DNA of 64,000 nt. It comes from Xanthomonas rydalmerensis (lineage in GTDB: Bacteria; Pseudomonadota; Gammaproteobacteria; Xanthomonadales; Xanthomonadaceae). Of this stretch, positions 17,639 through 27,773 are shown piece by piece (within the stretch, counting starts at the first letter, position 1; every line of letters begins with the position of its first letter). Under the pieces are notes generated by a model. That model did not search any database and was not told the origin of the DNA. It saw only the letters and a program-made list of their open reading frames with translations. The translations under genes and the position numbers were made by a program. Location of the stretch: NCBI RefSeq assembly GCF_033170385.1, contig NZ_CP126170.1:1946001-2010000 (forward strand), read 5' to 3'.

Positions 17639-18013
17639 CGCAGGCCAGGATCGCGCGCCCCGCCCAACGCGGGCGCGCGACCAACCGGGCGCCCACGGCG
17701 CCCACTGGCATCGTAATCCCGGCGTTTTTGCCCCGACGCAGGCTGCGTGGTTGCGTCGTGCGCGCCGTTTCCGATGCTCCATTCCCGGAATCCCGGCGTG
17801 CCAGTGCGCGCCACCCAAACTGCATGATTTGCAAGGCATTCCAAGCCCTGGCATAATGCGCGGCCCAGTTCATCGGGTTTGCCGCTCGCGCGGCAATAGG
17901 ACCCGCCCGGATCCTCAGTGGATCAAGGGCTTACAAGCAGGTAAGGGCACGGACGGAAAGTGTGGCGCAGCCACCGCCCTGACCAGTGACAAAACACCAT
18001 CAAGGACATTGCA
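17639..18013 (+). other. infC-rpmI spacer with two strong hairpins
   Basis: This 375-nt gap holds no gene. Just after infC lie a perfect 10-bp hairpin (17651-17660 with 17671-17680) and a second with GGGCGCC/GGCGCCC arms around a CAC loop near 17687-17703; neither is followed by T residues. In related gammaproteobacteria this spacer carries a structured leader through which ribosomal protein L20 represses rpmI-rplT. The long spacer is compatible with that, but I could not trace the L20-binding fold. Confidence 0.5.
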
Positions 18014-18211
18014 ATGCCCAAGATCAAGACCAACCGGGCGGCGGCCAAGCGTTTCCGCAAGACCGCCTCCGGCAAGTACAAGGCCGGCCACGCCAACCGT
18101 AGCCACATCCTCACCAAGAAAGCGACCAAGCGGAAGCGCAACCTGCGGCAGACGAACCACGTCCGTGCCGAGGACGCAGGCCGTCTTGACCGTATGCTTC
18201 CCTACCTCTGA
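18014..18211 (+). CDS. rpmI: 50S ribosomal protein L35
   Basis: A 65-aa basic ribosomal protein, full length for the family. It starts [20 protein letters not shown] and ends in the conserved RLDRMLPYL. Its stop is 10 nt before rplT, so the two are co-transcribed and probably coupled. The long structured leader upstream suggests autoregulation by L20. Confidence 0.98.
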   Translation: MPKIKTNRAAAKRFRKTASGKYKAGHANRSHILTKKATKRKRNLRQTNHVRAEDAGRLDRMLPYL

Positions 18212-18221
18212 GGACTGAACC

Positions 18222-18581
18222 ATGGCTCGAGTCAAGCGTGGCGTCCAGGCGCGCCGCCGTCACAAGAAAGTTCTGAACCTCGCCAAGGGCTATTACAACG
18301 CCCGTCGCAAGGTCTTCCGCGTCGCCAAGCAGGCGGTGATCAAGGCGCAGCAGTACGCCTACATCGGCCGCAAGCAGAAGAAGCGCAATTTCCGTTCGCT
18401 GTGGATCACCCGCATCAATGCGGCGGCCCGCATCAACGGCATGAGCTACAGCCGTTTCATGAACGGCCTGCTCAAGGCTGGCATCACCCTCGACCGCAAG
18501 GTGCTGGCGGACATCGCCGTGCACGACGCGCAGGGCTTTGCCGCCCTGGCGGAGAAGGCGAAGGGCGCGCTGGCGGCATAA
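18222..18581 (+). CDS. rplT: 50S ribosomal protein L20
   Basis: A 119-aa large-subunit assembly protein of normal length. The start is [19 protein letters not shown] and the body carries the conserved [19 protein letters not shown] and [20 protein letters not shown]. In Gammaproteobacteria L20 also binds its own operon leader to limit translation. A strong hairpin with a T tract follows before pheS. Confidence 0.98.
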   Translation: MARVKRGVQARRRHKKVLNLAKGYYNARRKVFRVAKQAVIKAQQYAYIGRKQKKRNFRSLWITRINAAARINGMSYSRFMNGLLKAGITLDRKVLADIAVHDAQGFAALAEKAKGALAA

Positions 18582-18649
18582 GTGCGAGTCCCCGCAGAAA
18601 CCCGCACGTCCATGTGCGGGTGTTCGGCGGGAGCAATCGCAGTCATGCA

Positions 18650-18685
18650 GGGGAAGGGCGCAAGTCCTTCCCCTTTTGCGTTTTT
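18650..18685 (+). terminator. Intrinsic terminator or attenuator between rplT and pheS
   Basis: A perfect 8-bp stem (GGGGAAGG, loop of eight nt, CCTTCCCC) is followed by TTTTGCGTTTTT. A smaller hairpin (CCCGCAC/GTGCGGG, 18601-18620) precedes it. It would end most rplT transcripts or attenuate pheST. No Phe-rich leader frame like E. coli pheM was found. Confidence 0.8.
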
Positions 18686-18771
18686 GGGCGTCCCGGCGAC
18701 GGGGCGCCTGCCGGGTAGGGAGGTTCCGCATCGGCGGGACACGGTGACCACGGGTTCGGCCGGAGCAGTGA

Positions 18772-19779
<1,008 letters not shown>

Positions 19780-19784
19780 GGGCG

Positions 19785-19889
19785 GGGATTCGGGATTCGG
19801 GAGTGGGGATTCGCGAAAGCGGGTCCACGCGGCTTCCGGATCTCGCTTGACCCGCTCTTACGAATCCCCACTCCCGAATCCCCAATCCC
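19785..19889. repeat. Large intergenic palindrome, 29-nt arms
   Basis: The arms at 19785-19813 and 19861-19889 match at 28 of 29 positions when one is reverse-complemented, around a 47-nt loop. They are built from GGGATTCGGG-type units. Elements of this kind are scattered between Xanthomonas genes. This one lies inside the pheS-pheT transcription unit, so the mRNA should fold into a very stable hairpin there, with possible effects on the alpha/beta subunit ratio. Confidence 0.88.
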
Positions 19890-19898
19890 GGCTCCCCA

Positions 19899-22277
19899 AT
19901 GAAATTCAGCGAAAACTGGCTGCGTAGCCACGTTCCGACCCAGGCCACGCGCGAGCAGCTTGTGGCCACCCTGACCGCGATCGGCCTGGAGGTCGAGGAG
20001 GTCGTGTCGCTCGGCGACGGCCTGCAGCAGGTGGTGGTGGCGCGGATCGTCGAGGCCGCGCCGCATCCCGAAGCCGACCGGCTGCAGGTGTGCCGGGTCG
20101 ATGCCGGGCAGGGCGAGCTGCTGCAGATCGTCTGCGGCGCGCCCAATGCGCGCGCCGGACTGGTTGCGCCGTTGGCGCTGGTCGGCGCCCAGGTCGGCGG
20201 CATCGCGATCAAGCCTGCCAAGCTGCGCGGGGTCGAATCCAACGGCATGCTCTGCTCGGCCAAGGAACTATGCCTGGACAGCGACGCGTCGGGCCTGTTC
20301 GAACTGCCCGACGATGCGCCGATCGGCCAGGCGCTGACCGAGTATCTGGGCCTGCCCGACGCCAGCATCGAGATCAAGCTCACCCCCAACCGTGCCGACT
20401 GCTTCGGCGTGCGCGGCATCGCCTACGACGTGGCCGCGGCCTGCGGCAGCGACGTGCTGCCGCTGGTGGTGGCGCCGGCCGCGGTGAGCAGCGAGCGCAC
20501 GCTGCCGGTCGCGCTGGCGGCGGGCGCCGACGCGCCGCGTTACTGCGGCCGCGTGGTCGAGGACCTGGATGCGGCGGCGAAGACGCCGCTGTGGATGGCC
20601 GAGCGCCTGCGCCGCAGCGGCGTGCGTCCGGTCTCGCTGCTGGTGGACATCACCCAGTACGTGATGCTGGAACTGGGCCAGCCGATGCATGCGTTCGACC
20701 TGGACACGTTGCAGGGCCCGGTCGGTGTGCGTCACGCGCGCGCCGGCGAGACCCTGACCTTGCTCGATGGCCGCGAGGCCGCGCTGGATCCGGGGTTCCT
20801 GCTGGTCACCGATGCCGATCGGCCGGTGGCGCTGGCTGGGTTGATGGGCGGCCAGGCCACCCGTGTCACCGAGACCACCCGGCACGTGTTCCTGGAGGCC
20901 GCGCATTTCGCCCCGGCGGCGATCATGGGCCGCGGCCGCAAGCTCGGCCTGCACACCGATGCCGGTCACCGTTTCGAGCGCGGCGTGGACCCGGCATTGC
21001 CGCGGCAGGCGCTGGAGTTGGCCACGCGGTTGGTGCTGGAACTGGCCGGCGGACGTGCCGGCCCGGTGGTCGAGGCCGAGTTGCCGGAGTTCCTGCCGAC
21101 GCCAGCGCCGATCGCGCTGCGCCGCGCGCGCATCCTGCGCGTGCTCGGCATCGAGATCGCCGATGCCGACGTGGAGCGCATCCTGCGCGCGCTGGGCATG
21201 GACGTGGCCGCTTCGGCCGATGGCTGGCAGGTCACCGCGCCGAGCCGTCGCTTCGACATCGCGCTGGAAGAGGACCTGATCGAGGAACTGGCGCGCATCC
21301 ACGGCTACGACCGCCTGCCGACCACCTTGCCCGGCGGCGCCACCCGCATCGCCATGGATAGCGAGATCCAACTGGACGAGCGCAGCGTGCGCCGCCAGTT
21401 GCTGGCGCGCGATCTGCTCGAAACCATCAACTACGCCTTCGTCGATGCCGTGCTGCTGGATCAGTGGGGCCTGCACGACGGGCGCGTGGCCCTGGCCAAT
21501 CCGCTCAGCGCCGAGCTGGCGGTGATGCGCCCGTCGCTGTTGCCGGGGCTGGTCGCCGCGCTGGGCCGCAACGTCGCGCGCCAGGCCGGGCGCGTGCGCC
21601 TGTTCGAGCTGGGCAAGGTGTTCGCCGCGACGGCGGAGGCCGGCACGGCGCCGACCGAGACCCAGCGCGTGGCGGCGGCCGTGTGCGGCGATGCCGACGC
21701 CCTGCAGTGGGGCCTGCCGGCACGCAAGGTGGATTTCCACGACCTCAAGGGCGACCTGGACGCATTGGCCGCGGCCTCCGGCGCGCGCCTGGACTACCGT
21801 GCGTCGACGCCCCCGTTCGCGCACCCGACCCGTTCGGCCGACGTCTATCGCGACGAGACCCGGATCGGCTGGATCGGCCAGTTACACCCGCGGCTGCTGC
21901 AGGCGATGCAGATCGACGTGGACGTGCTGGCGTTCGAGCTGGACCTGGCGCCGCTGGCCGCGCGCGCCCTGCCGCGCGCCGCCGAGCTGTCGCGGTTCCC
22001 GTCGGTGCGTCGCGATCTGGCCTTCGTGGTGCCGGACGCGGTGAGCTGGGCGGCGCTGGCGCGCAGCGTGCGTGCGGCGGTGGGGCCCTTGCTGCGCGAG
22101 GTGGTGCTGTTCGACCGCTACGTCGGCGCGGGGGTCGAGGCTGGTTGCAAGAGTCTCGCTATGGGCTTGATTTTGCAGGACAACACGCGCACTCTGACAG
22201 ACCGCGACGTGGAGGCGGTGGTCGCCGATGCCGTGGCCGCGCTGGCGCGCGAACACGACGCGCGGATGCGTGGTTGA
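19899..22277 (+). CDS. pheT: Phenylalanyl-tRNA synthetase beta subunit
   Basis: The large subunit of PheRS, with tRNA-binding and editing roles; 792 aa, typical. It starts [20 protein letters not shown]. The tRNA-binding OB-fold region follows ([20 protein letters not shown]), then the B3/B4 editing region ([20 protein letters not shown] with MHAFDLD), the B5 DNA-binding-like domain, a catalytic-like core, and a C-terminal anticodon-binding fold ([16 protein letters not shown]). It lies between pheS and ihfA as in many Gammaproteobacteria. Confidence 0.98.
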   Translation: MKFSENWLRSHVPTQATREQLVATLTAIGLEVEEVVSLGDGLQQVVVARIVEAAPHPEADRLQVCRVDAGQGELLQIVCGAPNARAGLVAPLALVGAQVGGIAIKPAKLRGVESNGMLCSAKELCLDSDASGLFELPDDAPIGQALTEYLGLPDASIEIKLTPNRADCFGVRGIAYDVAAACGSDVLPLVVAPAAVSSERTLPVALAAGADAPRYCGRVVEDLDAAAKTPLWMAERLRRSGVRPVSLLVDITQYVMLELGQPMHAFDLDTLQGPVGVRHARAGETLTLLDGREAALDPGFLLVTDADRPVALAGLMGGQATRVTETTRHVFLEAAHFAPAAIMGRGRKLGLHTDAGHRFERGVDPALPRQALELATRLVLELAGGRAGPVVEAELPEFLPTPAPIALRRARILRVLGIEIADADVERILRALGMDVAASADGWQVTAPSRRFDIALEEDLIEELARIHGYDRLPTTLPGGATRIAMDSEIQLDERSVRRQLLARDLLETINYAFVDAVLLDQWGLHDGRVALANPLSAELAVMRPSLLPGLVAALGRNVARQAGRVRLFELGKVFAATAEAGTAPTETQRVAAAVCGDADALQWGLPARKVDFHDLKGDLDALAAASGARLDYRASTPPFAHPTRSADVYRDETRIGWIGQLHPRLLQAMQIDVDVLAFELDLAPLAARALPRAAELSRFPSVRRDLAFVVPDAVSWAALARSVRAAVGPLLREVVLFDRYVGAGVEAGCKSLAMGLILQDNTRTLTDRDVEAVVADAVAALAREHDARMRG

Positions 22278-22300
22278 GACGTACAGGGGATAGCAGGGCA

Positions 22301-22600
22301 ATGGCGTTGACCAAAGCGGAAATGGCCGAGCGGTTGTTCGACGAAGTCGGGCTGAACAAGCGCGAGGCCAAGGAATTCGTCGATGCGTTCTTCGACGTGC
22401 TGCGCGATGCGCTCGAGCAGGGGCGGCAGGTGAAGTTGTCCGGTTTCGGCAACTTCGACCTGCGCCGCAAGAACCAACGGCCCGGCCGCAATCCCAAGAC
22501 CGGCGAAGAGATCCCGATTTCGGCGCGGACGGTGGTGACCTTCCGTCCTGGACAGAAGCTCAAGGAGCGAGTGGAGGCTTATGCTGGACCCGGGCAGTAA
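22301..22600 (+). CDS. ihfA: Integration host factor alpha subunit
   Basis: A DNA-bending nucleoid protein that forms a heterodimer with IHF-beta; 99 aa, normal length. [20 protein letters not shown] opens the dimerisation helices, and the beta-arm motif [20 protein letters not shown] carries the intercalating proline. In older xanthan literature this gene was called gumA because it lies just before the gum cluster. It overlaps the MerR-type gene by 20 nt, so the two are co-transcribed. Confidence 0.97.
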   Translation: MALTKAEMAERLFDEVGLNKREAKEFVDAFFDVLRDALEQGRQVKLSGFGNFDLRRKNQRPGRNPKTGEEIPISARTVVTFRPGQKLKERVEAYAGPGQ

Positions 22601-22937
22601 CCGCGAACTTCCGCCGATTCCGGCCAAGCGCTACTTCACCATCGGTGAGGTCAGCGAGCTGTGCGACGTCAAGCCGCACGTGCTGCGCTACTGGGAAACC
22701 GAATTCCCCAGCCTGGAACCGGTCAAGCGGCGCGGCAACCGACGCTACTACCAGCGCCACGACGTGCTGATGGTGCGGCAGATCCGCAGCCTGCTGTACG
22801 AACAGGGCTACACCATCGGCGGTGCGCGGCTGCGCCTGGAAGGCGAGGGTGCCCGCCAGGAATCGGCGCTGAGCAACCAGATCATCAAGCAGGTGCGGCA
22901 GGAGCTGGAAGAAGTCCTGCAGTTGCTGCGGCGGTGA
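22581..22937 (+). CDS. MerR-family transcriptional regulator
   Basis: A 118-aa small regulator with an N-terminal winged helix ([20 protein letters not shown], then [20 protein letters not shown]) and a dimerisation helix ending [14 protein letters not shown]. It lacks a cysteine-bearing effector domain, so it is not a metal sensor of the classical kind. It overlaps the ihfA 3' end. This gene follows ihfA in many Gammaproteobacteria; the target genes are unknown. Confidence 0.92.
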   Translation: MLDPGSNRELPPIPAKRYFTIGEVSELCDVKPHVLRYWETEFPSLEPVKRRGNRRYYQRHDVLMVRQIRSLLYEQGYTIGGARLRLEGEGARQESALSNQIIKQVRQELEEVLQLLRR

Positions 22938-22984
22938 GGTGGCGCGGCGCTCGCTGACGCTAGGAATGGCCGCCGCAAACCCGC

Positions 22985-22990
22985 TATAAT
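22985..22990 (+). promoter_or_regulatory. -10 box TATAAT of the tRNA-Pro gene
   Basis: A perfect -10 hexamer 52 nt upstream of the mature tRNA, with a GC-rich stretch just downstream. The expected -35 position (around 22962) is a poor match, which is common for Xanthomonas promoters. Confidence 0.6.
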
Positions 22991-23041
22991 CGCCAACTCG
23001 CCGCAAGGCGGGTCCGCCATGACGGCGGAGACGCAACACAC

Positions 23042-23118
23042 CGGGGTATAGCGCAGCCTGGTAGCGCACTAGTCTGGGGGACTAGTGGTCGTCGGTTCGA
23101 ATCCGGCTACCCCGACCA
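23042..23118 (+). tRNA. tRNA-Pro (anticodon GGG)
   Basis: A 77-nt cloverleaf: acceptor CGGGGTA/TACCCCG, D-stem GCGC/GCGC, anticodon stem CTAGT/ACTAG with loop CTGGGGG, T-stem GTCGG/CCGGC with loop TTCGAAT, discriminator A and encoded CCA. It decodes CCC and CCU. A strong terminator follows directly. It marks the left boundary of the gum cluster. Confidence 0.98.
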
Positions 23119-23125
23119 TCTTTCG

Positions 23126-23160
23126 AAGGCCCATGTCCATGACATGGGCCTTTTTGTTTT
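23126..23160 (+). terminator. Intrinsic terminator of tRNA-Pro
   Basis: A perfect 12-bp stem (AAGGCCCATGTC, loop CAT, GACATGGGCCTT) runs into TTTTTGTTTT. It ends the tRNA transcript and isolates the gum cluster. Confidence 0.93.
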
Positions 23161-23518
23161 GGTCGCGAGGAAGGCTGGGGCTGGCTGGAGAGCTGATCGG
23201 GATGCGGCGTTTGGACGCCCGGCGCGCATGCCGGTTGCGTGTCGGGGTCGCCACACGTGGCGATCTGTAACGCCGCGAGGGGCGGCGAGCACGTCGCCGT
23301 AGACAAAAAGCGCCGGAGTGCGCCGTTCCAGCGCCGCGCCGTCGCCCAGCCGGAACGGAAAGCCCCGTCAGAACTGGGAGCAATGCAGCGTCAATGCATT
23401 GACATTGGTCACGTTAACACCGCGTCGATGGAACGTTCACGGGCCCTTGCCAGGCTGAATCGCCGGACATGTAGTTGAACCTTGCTGTTACTGCGTCAAA
23501 AAAATGTCGGGTAACGCC
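23161..23518. other. Non-coding region before the gum promoter
   Basis: No gene was recognised here; the open frames are short and have no Shine-Dalgarno sequence. GC content falls towards the gum promoter, with an AT-rich run near 23497-23504 (seven A residues). It probably holds upstream regulatory sequence for gum transcription. Confidence 0.5.
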
Positions 23519-23547
23519 TTGGTGACGGCAGATGCCTGTGCCATAGT
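23519..23547 (+). promoter_or_regulatory. Candidate main gum promoter
   Basis: TTGGTG and CATAGT are separated by exactly 17 nt, about 150 nt upstream of gumB. Position and spacing fit a sigma-70 promoter for the whole operon. The start site is not known from the sequence. Confidence 0.55.
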
Positions 23548-23699
23548 GCGTTGCAACACGAAGCTTCGCTGTTGGCCAGGGCCGTTCGTCCCAGGCAGGA
23601 ATTGACACCGTGATCATTCTCCGGCCGGGAGGGAACCCTGGCCGGCTGGACGAGTGCGGCGCTTCGAAAACCATTCGACAGAGGGCATCAGCATCGCGC

Positions 23700-24392
23700 A
23701 TGGGTAAACTCTCCGTGACCTTCCATTGGGCGCTGGCCCTTTTCTGCCTGGCGCTGCTGTCGGCATGCAACAGCGGGCCGGCGATGCGTTCGGACCTGCC
23801 GCCGGGCGATCCGCTTGCCGCGTCCATGGGCAAGCCGGAATACCTGCTCGGCCCGGGCGACCTGCTCACGGTCAAGGTGTTCCAGGTCGACGATCTGGAG
23901 CGCCAGGTGCGGGTCGACAACGAGGGCCGCATCTCGCTGCCGCTGATCGGCGACGTCAAGGCCGCCGGCTCCAGCGTCAATGCGCTGCAGAAGGAGATCG
24001 CCGACCGCTACCGCAACGGTTATCTGCAGAACCCGCAGGTGTCGGTGCTGGTGGACGAGTTCACCGGCAACCGGGTCACGGTCACCGGTGCGGTCAGCGA
24101 GCCGGGCATCTATCCCATCCAGGGCTCCGCGCTGACCCTGCAGCAGGCGCTGTCGCTGGGCAAGGGCGTCAGCGACGTGGCCAGCCGCGGCAACGTGGTG
24201 GTGTTCCGTACCGTCGGCGGGCAGAAGATGCTGGCCCGTTTCGATCTGCGCGATATCCAGAAGGGCGCGGCACCGGATCCGGCGATCTACGGCGGCGACA
24301 TCGTGGTGGTGTACCGCTCCGATGCGCTGGTGTTGCTGCGTACCGTGGTGCAACTGACCCCGTTCGTGATGGTCTGGAGGGCCTACCGATGA
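23700..24392 (+). CDS. gumB: Xanthan export outer-membrane lipoprotein (Wza/OPX family)
   Basis: The outer-membrane polysaccharide export protein that works with GumC to release the polymer. The frame runs upstream to 23610, but the ATG at 23700 begins a clean lipoprotein signal (MGKLSVTFHWALALFCLALL, then SAC with lipid-bearing Cys23), giving 230 aa. The poly-export domain follows (YLLGPGDLLTVKVFQVDDLE, then RVDNEGRISLPLIGDVKAAG) with an SLBB-type segment (VTVTGAVSEPGIYPIQGSAL). It lacks the long C-terminal helix barrel of Wza, as usual for GumB. The stop overlaps the gumC start by four nt. Confidence 0.95.
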   Translation: MGKLSVTFHWALALFCLALLSACNSGPAMRSDLPPGDPLAASMGKPEYLLGPGDLLTVKVFQVDDLERQVRVDNEGRISLPLIGDVKAAGSSVNALQKEIADRYRNGYLQNPQVSVLVDEFTGNRVTVTGAVSEPGIYPIQGSALTLQQALSLGKGVSDVASRGNVVVFRTVGGQKMLARFDLRDIQKGAAPDPAIYGGDIVVVYRSDALVLLRTVVQLTPFVMVWRAYR

Positions 24393-25825
24393 GCGCCTCC
24401 ACCTTGCCTCCCGCCTCCGCGTCGCGTCCGCGCCCGGTGGCCGCGCCGCTGAGCCCGGCCGACATCGGCCTGCTGGATTACTGGAATGCGCTGTACCGCC
24501 AGCGTTGGCTGATCGTCGGCATCACCGCGGCGGTGGTGCTGCTGGCGCTGCTGGTGATGTTGCTGATGACGCCCAAGTACCGTGCCACCAGCGTGCTGCA
24601 GATCGAGCGCGAATCGCTCAACGTCGCCAACGTCGCCAACCTGATGCCGGTGGAATCGCCGCAGGACCGCGACTTCTACCAGACCCAGTACGAACTGCTC
24701 GGCAGCCGTTCGCTGGCGCGGCAGGTGATCCGCGAGGCCAAGCTGACCCAGGCGCCGGCGTTCAAGCCGCTGGTCGACGAAGCCCTGGAGAAGCTGCAGG
24801 ACAACGGCGACGGGCGTGCGCCGACGCCGCAGGCGCGGGCCGCCGCGGCCGAGAATGCGCTGGTTGGACCAGTGCTGGATGCCTTGACCATCGAGCCGGT
24901 CCGCGACTCACGCCTGGTGCGGATCAATTTCGATTCGCCCGATCGCGTGCTGGCCACGCGCGTGGCCAACACCTACGCCAAGATGTTCATCGCCTCGACC
25001 CAGGAACGCCGGCTGCAGGCGTCCTCGTTCGCGGCGCGCTACCTGTCCGAGCGCCTGGCGCAACTGCGCGACAAGGTCGAGGAGTCGGAGAAGAACGCGG
25101 TCGACTATTCCAGCCAGGAACAGATCGTGTCGATGGGCGAGGACAAGCCGTCGCTGCCGACGCAGAACATGAGCGAGCTGAATGTGCGCCTGGCCGCGGC
25201 GCAGGACGCGCGGATCAAGGCCGAGGCGGCTTGGCGCCAGGCCGGCATCGGCGACGGCATGGGCCTGCCGCAGGTGGTCAGCAACCCGTTGATCCAGAGC
25301 CTGCGTACCGAACAGGCCAAGCTGACCGCCGACTACCAGCAGAAGCTGGCCACGTTCCAGCCCGGCTATCCGGAAATGCAGCGCCTGCAGAACCAGATCG
25401 CCGAGACCAAGCGGCAGATCGCCGACGAGATCGCCAACATCCGCGGTGCGCTGAAGAACGACTACGAAGCGGCGCGGCAGCAGGAGACGCTGCTCGCCGA
25501 CCGCATCGCCGCACTGAAGAACGACGAACTTGACCTGCAGACCCGCAGCATCCGCTACACCATGCTGCGCCGCGAGGCCGACACCAACCGCCAGCTCTAC
25601 GACGCGCTGCTGCAGCGCTACAAGGAGATCGGCGTGGTCGGCAACGTGGGCACCAACAACATTTCCATCGTCGACCGCGCCGATGTGCCGGGCAAGCCGA
25701 GTTCGCCGAAGAAGCTGCTCGGCCTGGCGCTGGCCTTCGTGTTCGGTCTGTTCCTGGCGTTGGCGGTGGCGCTGGTGCGCTACTTCATCCGCGAGGCCGA
25801 AGCCGCGGCGGCGGCTTCGGCGTGA
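24389..25825 (+). CDS. gumC: Xanthan chain-length/export co-polymerase (PCP family, no kinase)
   Basis: An inner-membrane polysaccharide co-polymerase of 478 aa that spans the periplasm to GumB and influences chain length. TM1 is near residues 42-64 (WLIVGITAAVVLLALLVMLL), followed by the Wzz-type YRATSVLQIE. A long periplasmic coiled coil carries QKLATFQPGYPEMQRLQNQI. A proline-rich segment (DVPGKPSSPKK) precedes the C-terminal TM2 (LLGLALAFVFGLFLALAVAL). There is no Walker A or tyrosine-kinase domain, which fits Xanthomonas GumC rather than Wzc. Translation is coupled to gumB by an ATGA overlap. Confidence 0.95.
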   Translation: MSASTLPPASASRPRPVAAPLSPADIGLLDYWNALYRQRWLIVGITAAVVLLALLVMLLMTPKYRATSVLQIERESLNVANVANLMPVESPQDRDFYQTQYELLGSRSLARQVIREAKLTQAPAFKPLVDEALEKLQDNGDGRAPTPQARAAAAENALVGPVLDALTIEPVRDSRLVRINFDSPDRVLATRVANTYAKMFIASTQERRLQASSFAARYLSERLAQLRDKVEESEKNAVDYSSQEQIVSMGEDKPSLPTQNMSELNVRLAAAQDARIKAEAAWRQAGIGDGMGLPQVVSNPLIQSLRTEQAKLTADYQQKLATFQPGYPEMQRLQNQIAETKRQIADEIANIRGALKNDYEAARQQETLLADRIAALKNDELDLQTRSIRYTMLRREADTNRQLYDALLQRYKEIGVVGNVGTNNISIVDRADVPGKPSSPKKLLGLALAFVFGLFLALAVALVRYFIREAEAAAAASA

Positions 25826-26134
25826 TGTCGCAGCGCGATGGCGCGCCGCACCGCGCATGGCGCGAGCGCGTGCCGCAACGCACACATCGGCATCGGTTCG
25901 ACGCACAGTCTTCAGTGAGGTGATACGTGGTTCAGCTAGGCAATGAGGTGCTCCATTATTTTCCAGCGCGGTTGTACGAAGACGTTCTTCTGTTGAAGTA
26001 GTCACGGGCTGCCGTGGACCTGGGGTCGGCGAGGGAGGCGCCGCAGCGGTCCATAGGCAGGCGAAATCGAGGCCCGGCGGCGTCGCATGTTCCCCCGCAT
26101 GCCGATCGACCGGGTTTGGATAGGAATCCCGATC
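25826..26134 (+). other. gumC-gumD spacer
   Basis: A 309-nt break in an otherwise tightly packed operon. The first 100 nt are GC-rich; 25920-26000 is AT-rich and contains the short frame listed next. An internal promoter for gumD onward is plausible, but none could be defined. Confidence 0.5.
25927..26001 (+). CDS. Possible 24-aa peptide in the gumC-gumD spacer
   Basis: A GTG-started frame of 24 codons (VVQLGNEVLHYFPARLYEDV, then LLLK) with a good Shine-Dalgarno (GAGGTGAT) at suitable distance. It lies in an AT-rich patch 134 nt before gumD. It may be a leader peptide, a small membrane-associated peptide or chance. I do not recognise it. Confidence 0.3.
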   Translation: MVQLGNEVLHYFPARLYEDVLLLK

Positions 26135-27595
26135 ATGCTTTTGGCAGACCTGAGTAGCGCCACCTATACGACCTCCTCGCCGCGCATGCTGTCCAAGTAC
26201 GCGGCCGCGGCAGACATCCTGCTGCGCGTCTCCGACCTGACCGTCATGGTCGGCGGCGCCTTGCTGACCCATCGGTTGCTGTTCGGCACCTGGATGCCGG
26301 AACCGGCGTACCGGGTGGCGATCGGCACCACCCTGCTGTACGCAGTGATCTGCTTCGCGCTGTTCCCGCTGTACCGCAGTTGGCGCGGGCGCGGCCTGCT
26401 GCGCGAAATGATGGTGTTGAGCCTGGCCTGCGGTGGCGTGTTCGCGCTGTTCGCGGTGCACGCCTTCGTCGTGCAGTTCGGCCAGCAGGTCTCGCGGCTG
26501 TGGATCGGCACCTGGTTCGTCACCAGCCTGGCGACGCTGCTGCTCTCGCGCACGGTGGTGCGCGGCGTGCTCAACCGGCTGCGCTCCGAAGGTGTGGACG
26601 TGCAGCGGGTGGTGGTGGTCGGCCTGCGCCATCCGGTGGTGAAGATCCACAACTACCTGAGCCGCAATCCCTGGGTCGGCATGCAGGTGATGGGCTACTT
26701 CAGCAGCGACTACGACCTGTCGGTGGCCGACCATCCGCAGAAGCTGCAGTGCCTGGGCGAAGGCACCGCGGACGCGCTGATCGACTACCTCGACGACCAC
26801 CAGGTCGAGCAGGTGTGGATCTCGCTGCCGCTGGGCGAACGCGACCACATCAAACAACTGCTGCAGCGCATGGACCGCTATCCGATCCAGGTCCGGCTGA
26901 TCCCCGACCTGTTCGACTTCGGCATGCTCAACCAGTCCGGCGACCAGATCGGCAACGTGCCGGTGATCAACCTGCGCCAGGGCGGCGTGGACCGCAACAC
27001 CTACTTCGTGGTCGCCAAGGCGCTGCAGGACAAGCTGGTGGCCCTGGCCGCGCTGGCCGTGTTGTGGCCACTGATGCTGGCGATCGCGGTGGGCGTGAAG
27101 CTGAGCTCGCCGGGCCCGGTGTTCTTCCGCCAGCGCCGCCACGGCCTGGGCGGGCGCGAGTTCTACATGTACAAGTTCCGCTCCATGCGCGTGCAGCAGG
27201 AGCCCAGCGAGGTGGTGGTGCAGGCCACGCGCGGCGACAGCCGGGTGACCCGCTTCGGTGCGTTCCTGCGCCGGACCAGCCTGGACGAGCTGCCGCAACT
27301 GTTCAACGTCCTGGGCGGCAGCATGTCGGTGGTGGGGCCGCGTCCGCATGCCGCGCAGCACAACACCCACTACGAAAAGCTGATCCACCACTACATGCAG
27401 CGGCACTACGTGAAGCCGGGCATCACCGGCTGGGCGCAGGTCAACGGCTTCCGCGGCGAGACGCCGGAGCTGCGCACGATGAAGAAGCGCATCCAGTACG
27501 ACCTCGACTACATCCGCCGTTGGTCGTTGTGGCTGGACACGCGGATCATCGTGCTGACCGCGTTCAAGGTGCTCGGGCAGAAGACCGCCTACTGA
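26135..27595 (+). CDS. gumD: Undecaprenyl-phosphate glucose phosphotransferase (xanthan priming)
   Basis: Transfers glucose-1-phosphate from UDP-glucose to undecaprenyl phosphate, the first committed xanthan step. The frame is open to 26087, but the ATG at 26135 has AGGAA upstream and gives [20 protein letters not shown], the known GumD N-terminus; 486 aa. Four to five N-terminal TM segments precede a Rossmann-like CoA-binding-fold region ([20 protein letters not shown]) and the C-terminal bacterial sugar-transferase domain: [45 protein letters not shown] and [11 protein letters not shown]. Confidence 0.97.
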   Translation: MLLADLSSATYTTSSPRMLSKYAAAADILLRVSDLTVMVGGALLTHRLLFGTWMPEPAYRVAIGTTLLYAVICFALFPLYRSWRGRGLLREMMVLSLACGGVFALFAVHAFVVQFGQQVSRLWIGTWFVTSLATLLLSRTVVRGVLNRLRSEGVDVQRVVVVGLRHPVVKIHNYLSRNPWVGMQVMGYFSSDYDLSVADHPQKLQCLGEGTADALIDYLDDHQVEQVWISLPLGERDHIKQLLQRMDRYPIQVRLIPDLFDFGMLNQSGDQIGNVPVINLRQGGVDRNTYFVVAKALQDKLVALAALAVLWPLMLAIAVGVKLSSPGPVFFRQRRHGLGGREFYMYKFRSMRVQQEPSEVVVQATRGDSRVTRFGAFLRRTSLDELPQLFNVLGGSMSVVGPRPHAAQHNTHYEKLIHHYMQRHYVKPGITGWAQVNGFRGETPELRTMKKRIQYDLDYIRRWSLWLDTRIIVLTAFKVLGQKTAY

Positions 27596-27773
27596 TGCGC
27601 CCGATGCGTCTTCTTCCCGCCGACCGTGAGCAGCGCCGGCGTCGCCGCCGCGTCGCTGTCGTTTCTGTCCCGCTTGCGCCGAATGACGTCGCGCGCGGCA
27701 CCCGTGTGCCGCGCCTGGCGGCGGCGCGCTGCCGCGTTGGCGCGCGATGCATCGCCACCGCAGGGAGCTGCGC

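Noticed and set aside
14888..17854. A 988-aa minus-strand open frame across thrS and infC
   Set aside because: Antisense shadow of two certain genes with His/Asp/Leu-rich low-complexity translation and no family match.
23042..23118. tRNA-Pro considered as the attachment site of an integrated element at the gum cluster
   Set aside because: No integrase gene and no second copy of the tRNA 3' end was seen, and the gum cluster composition matches the chromosome.
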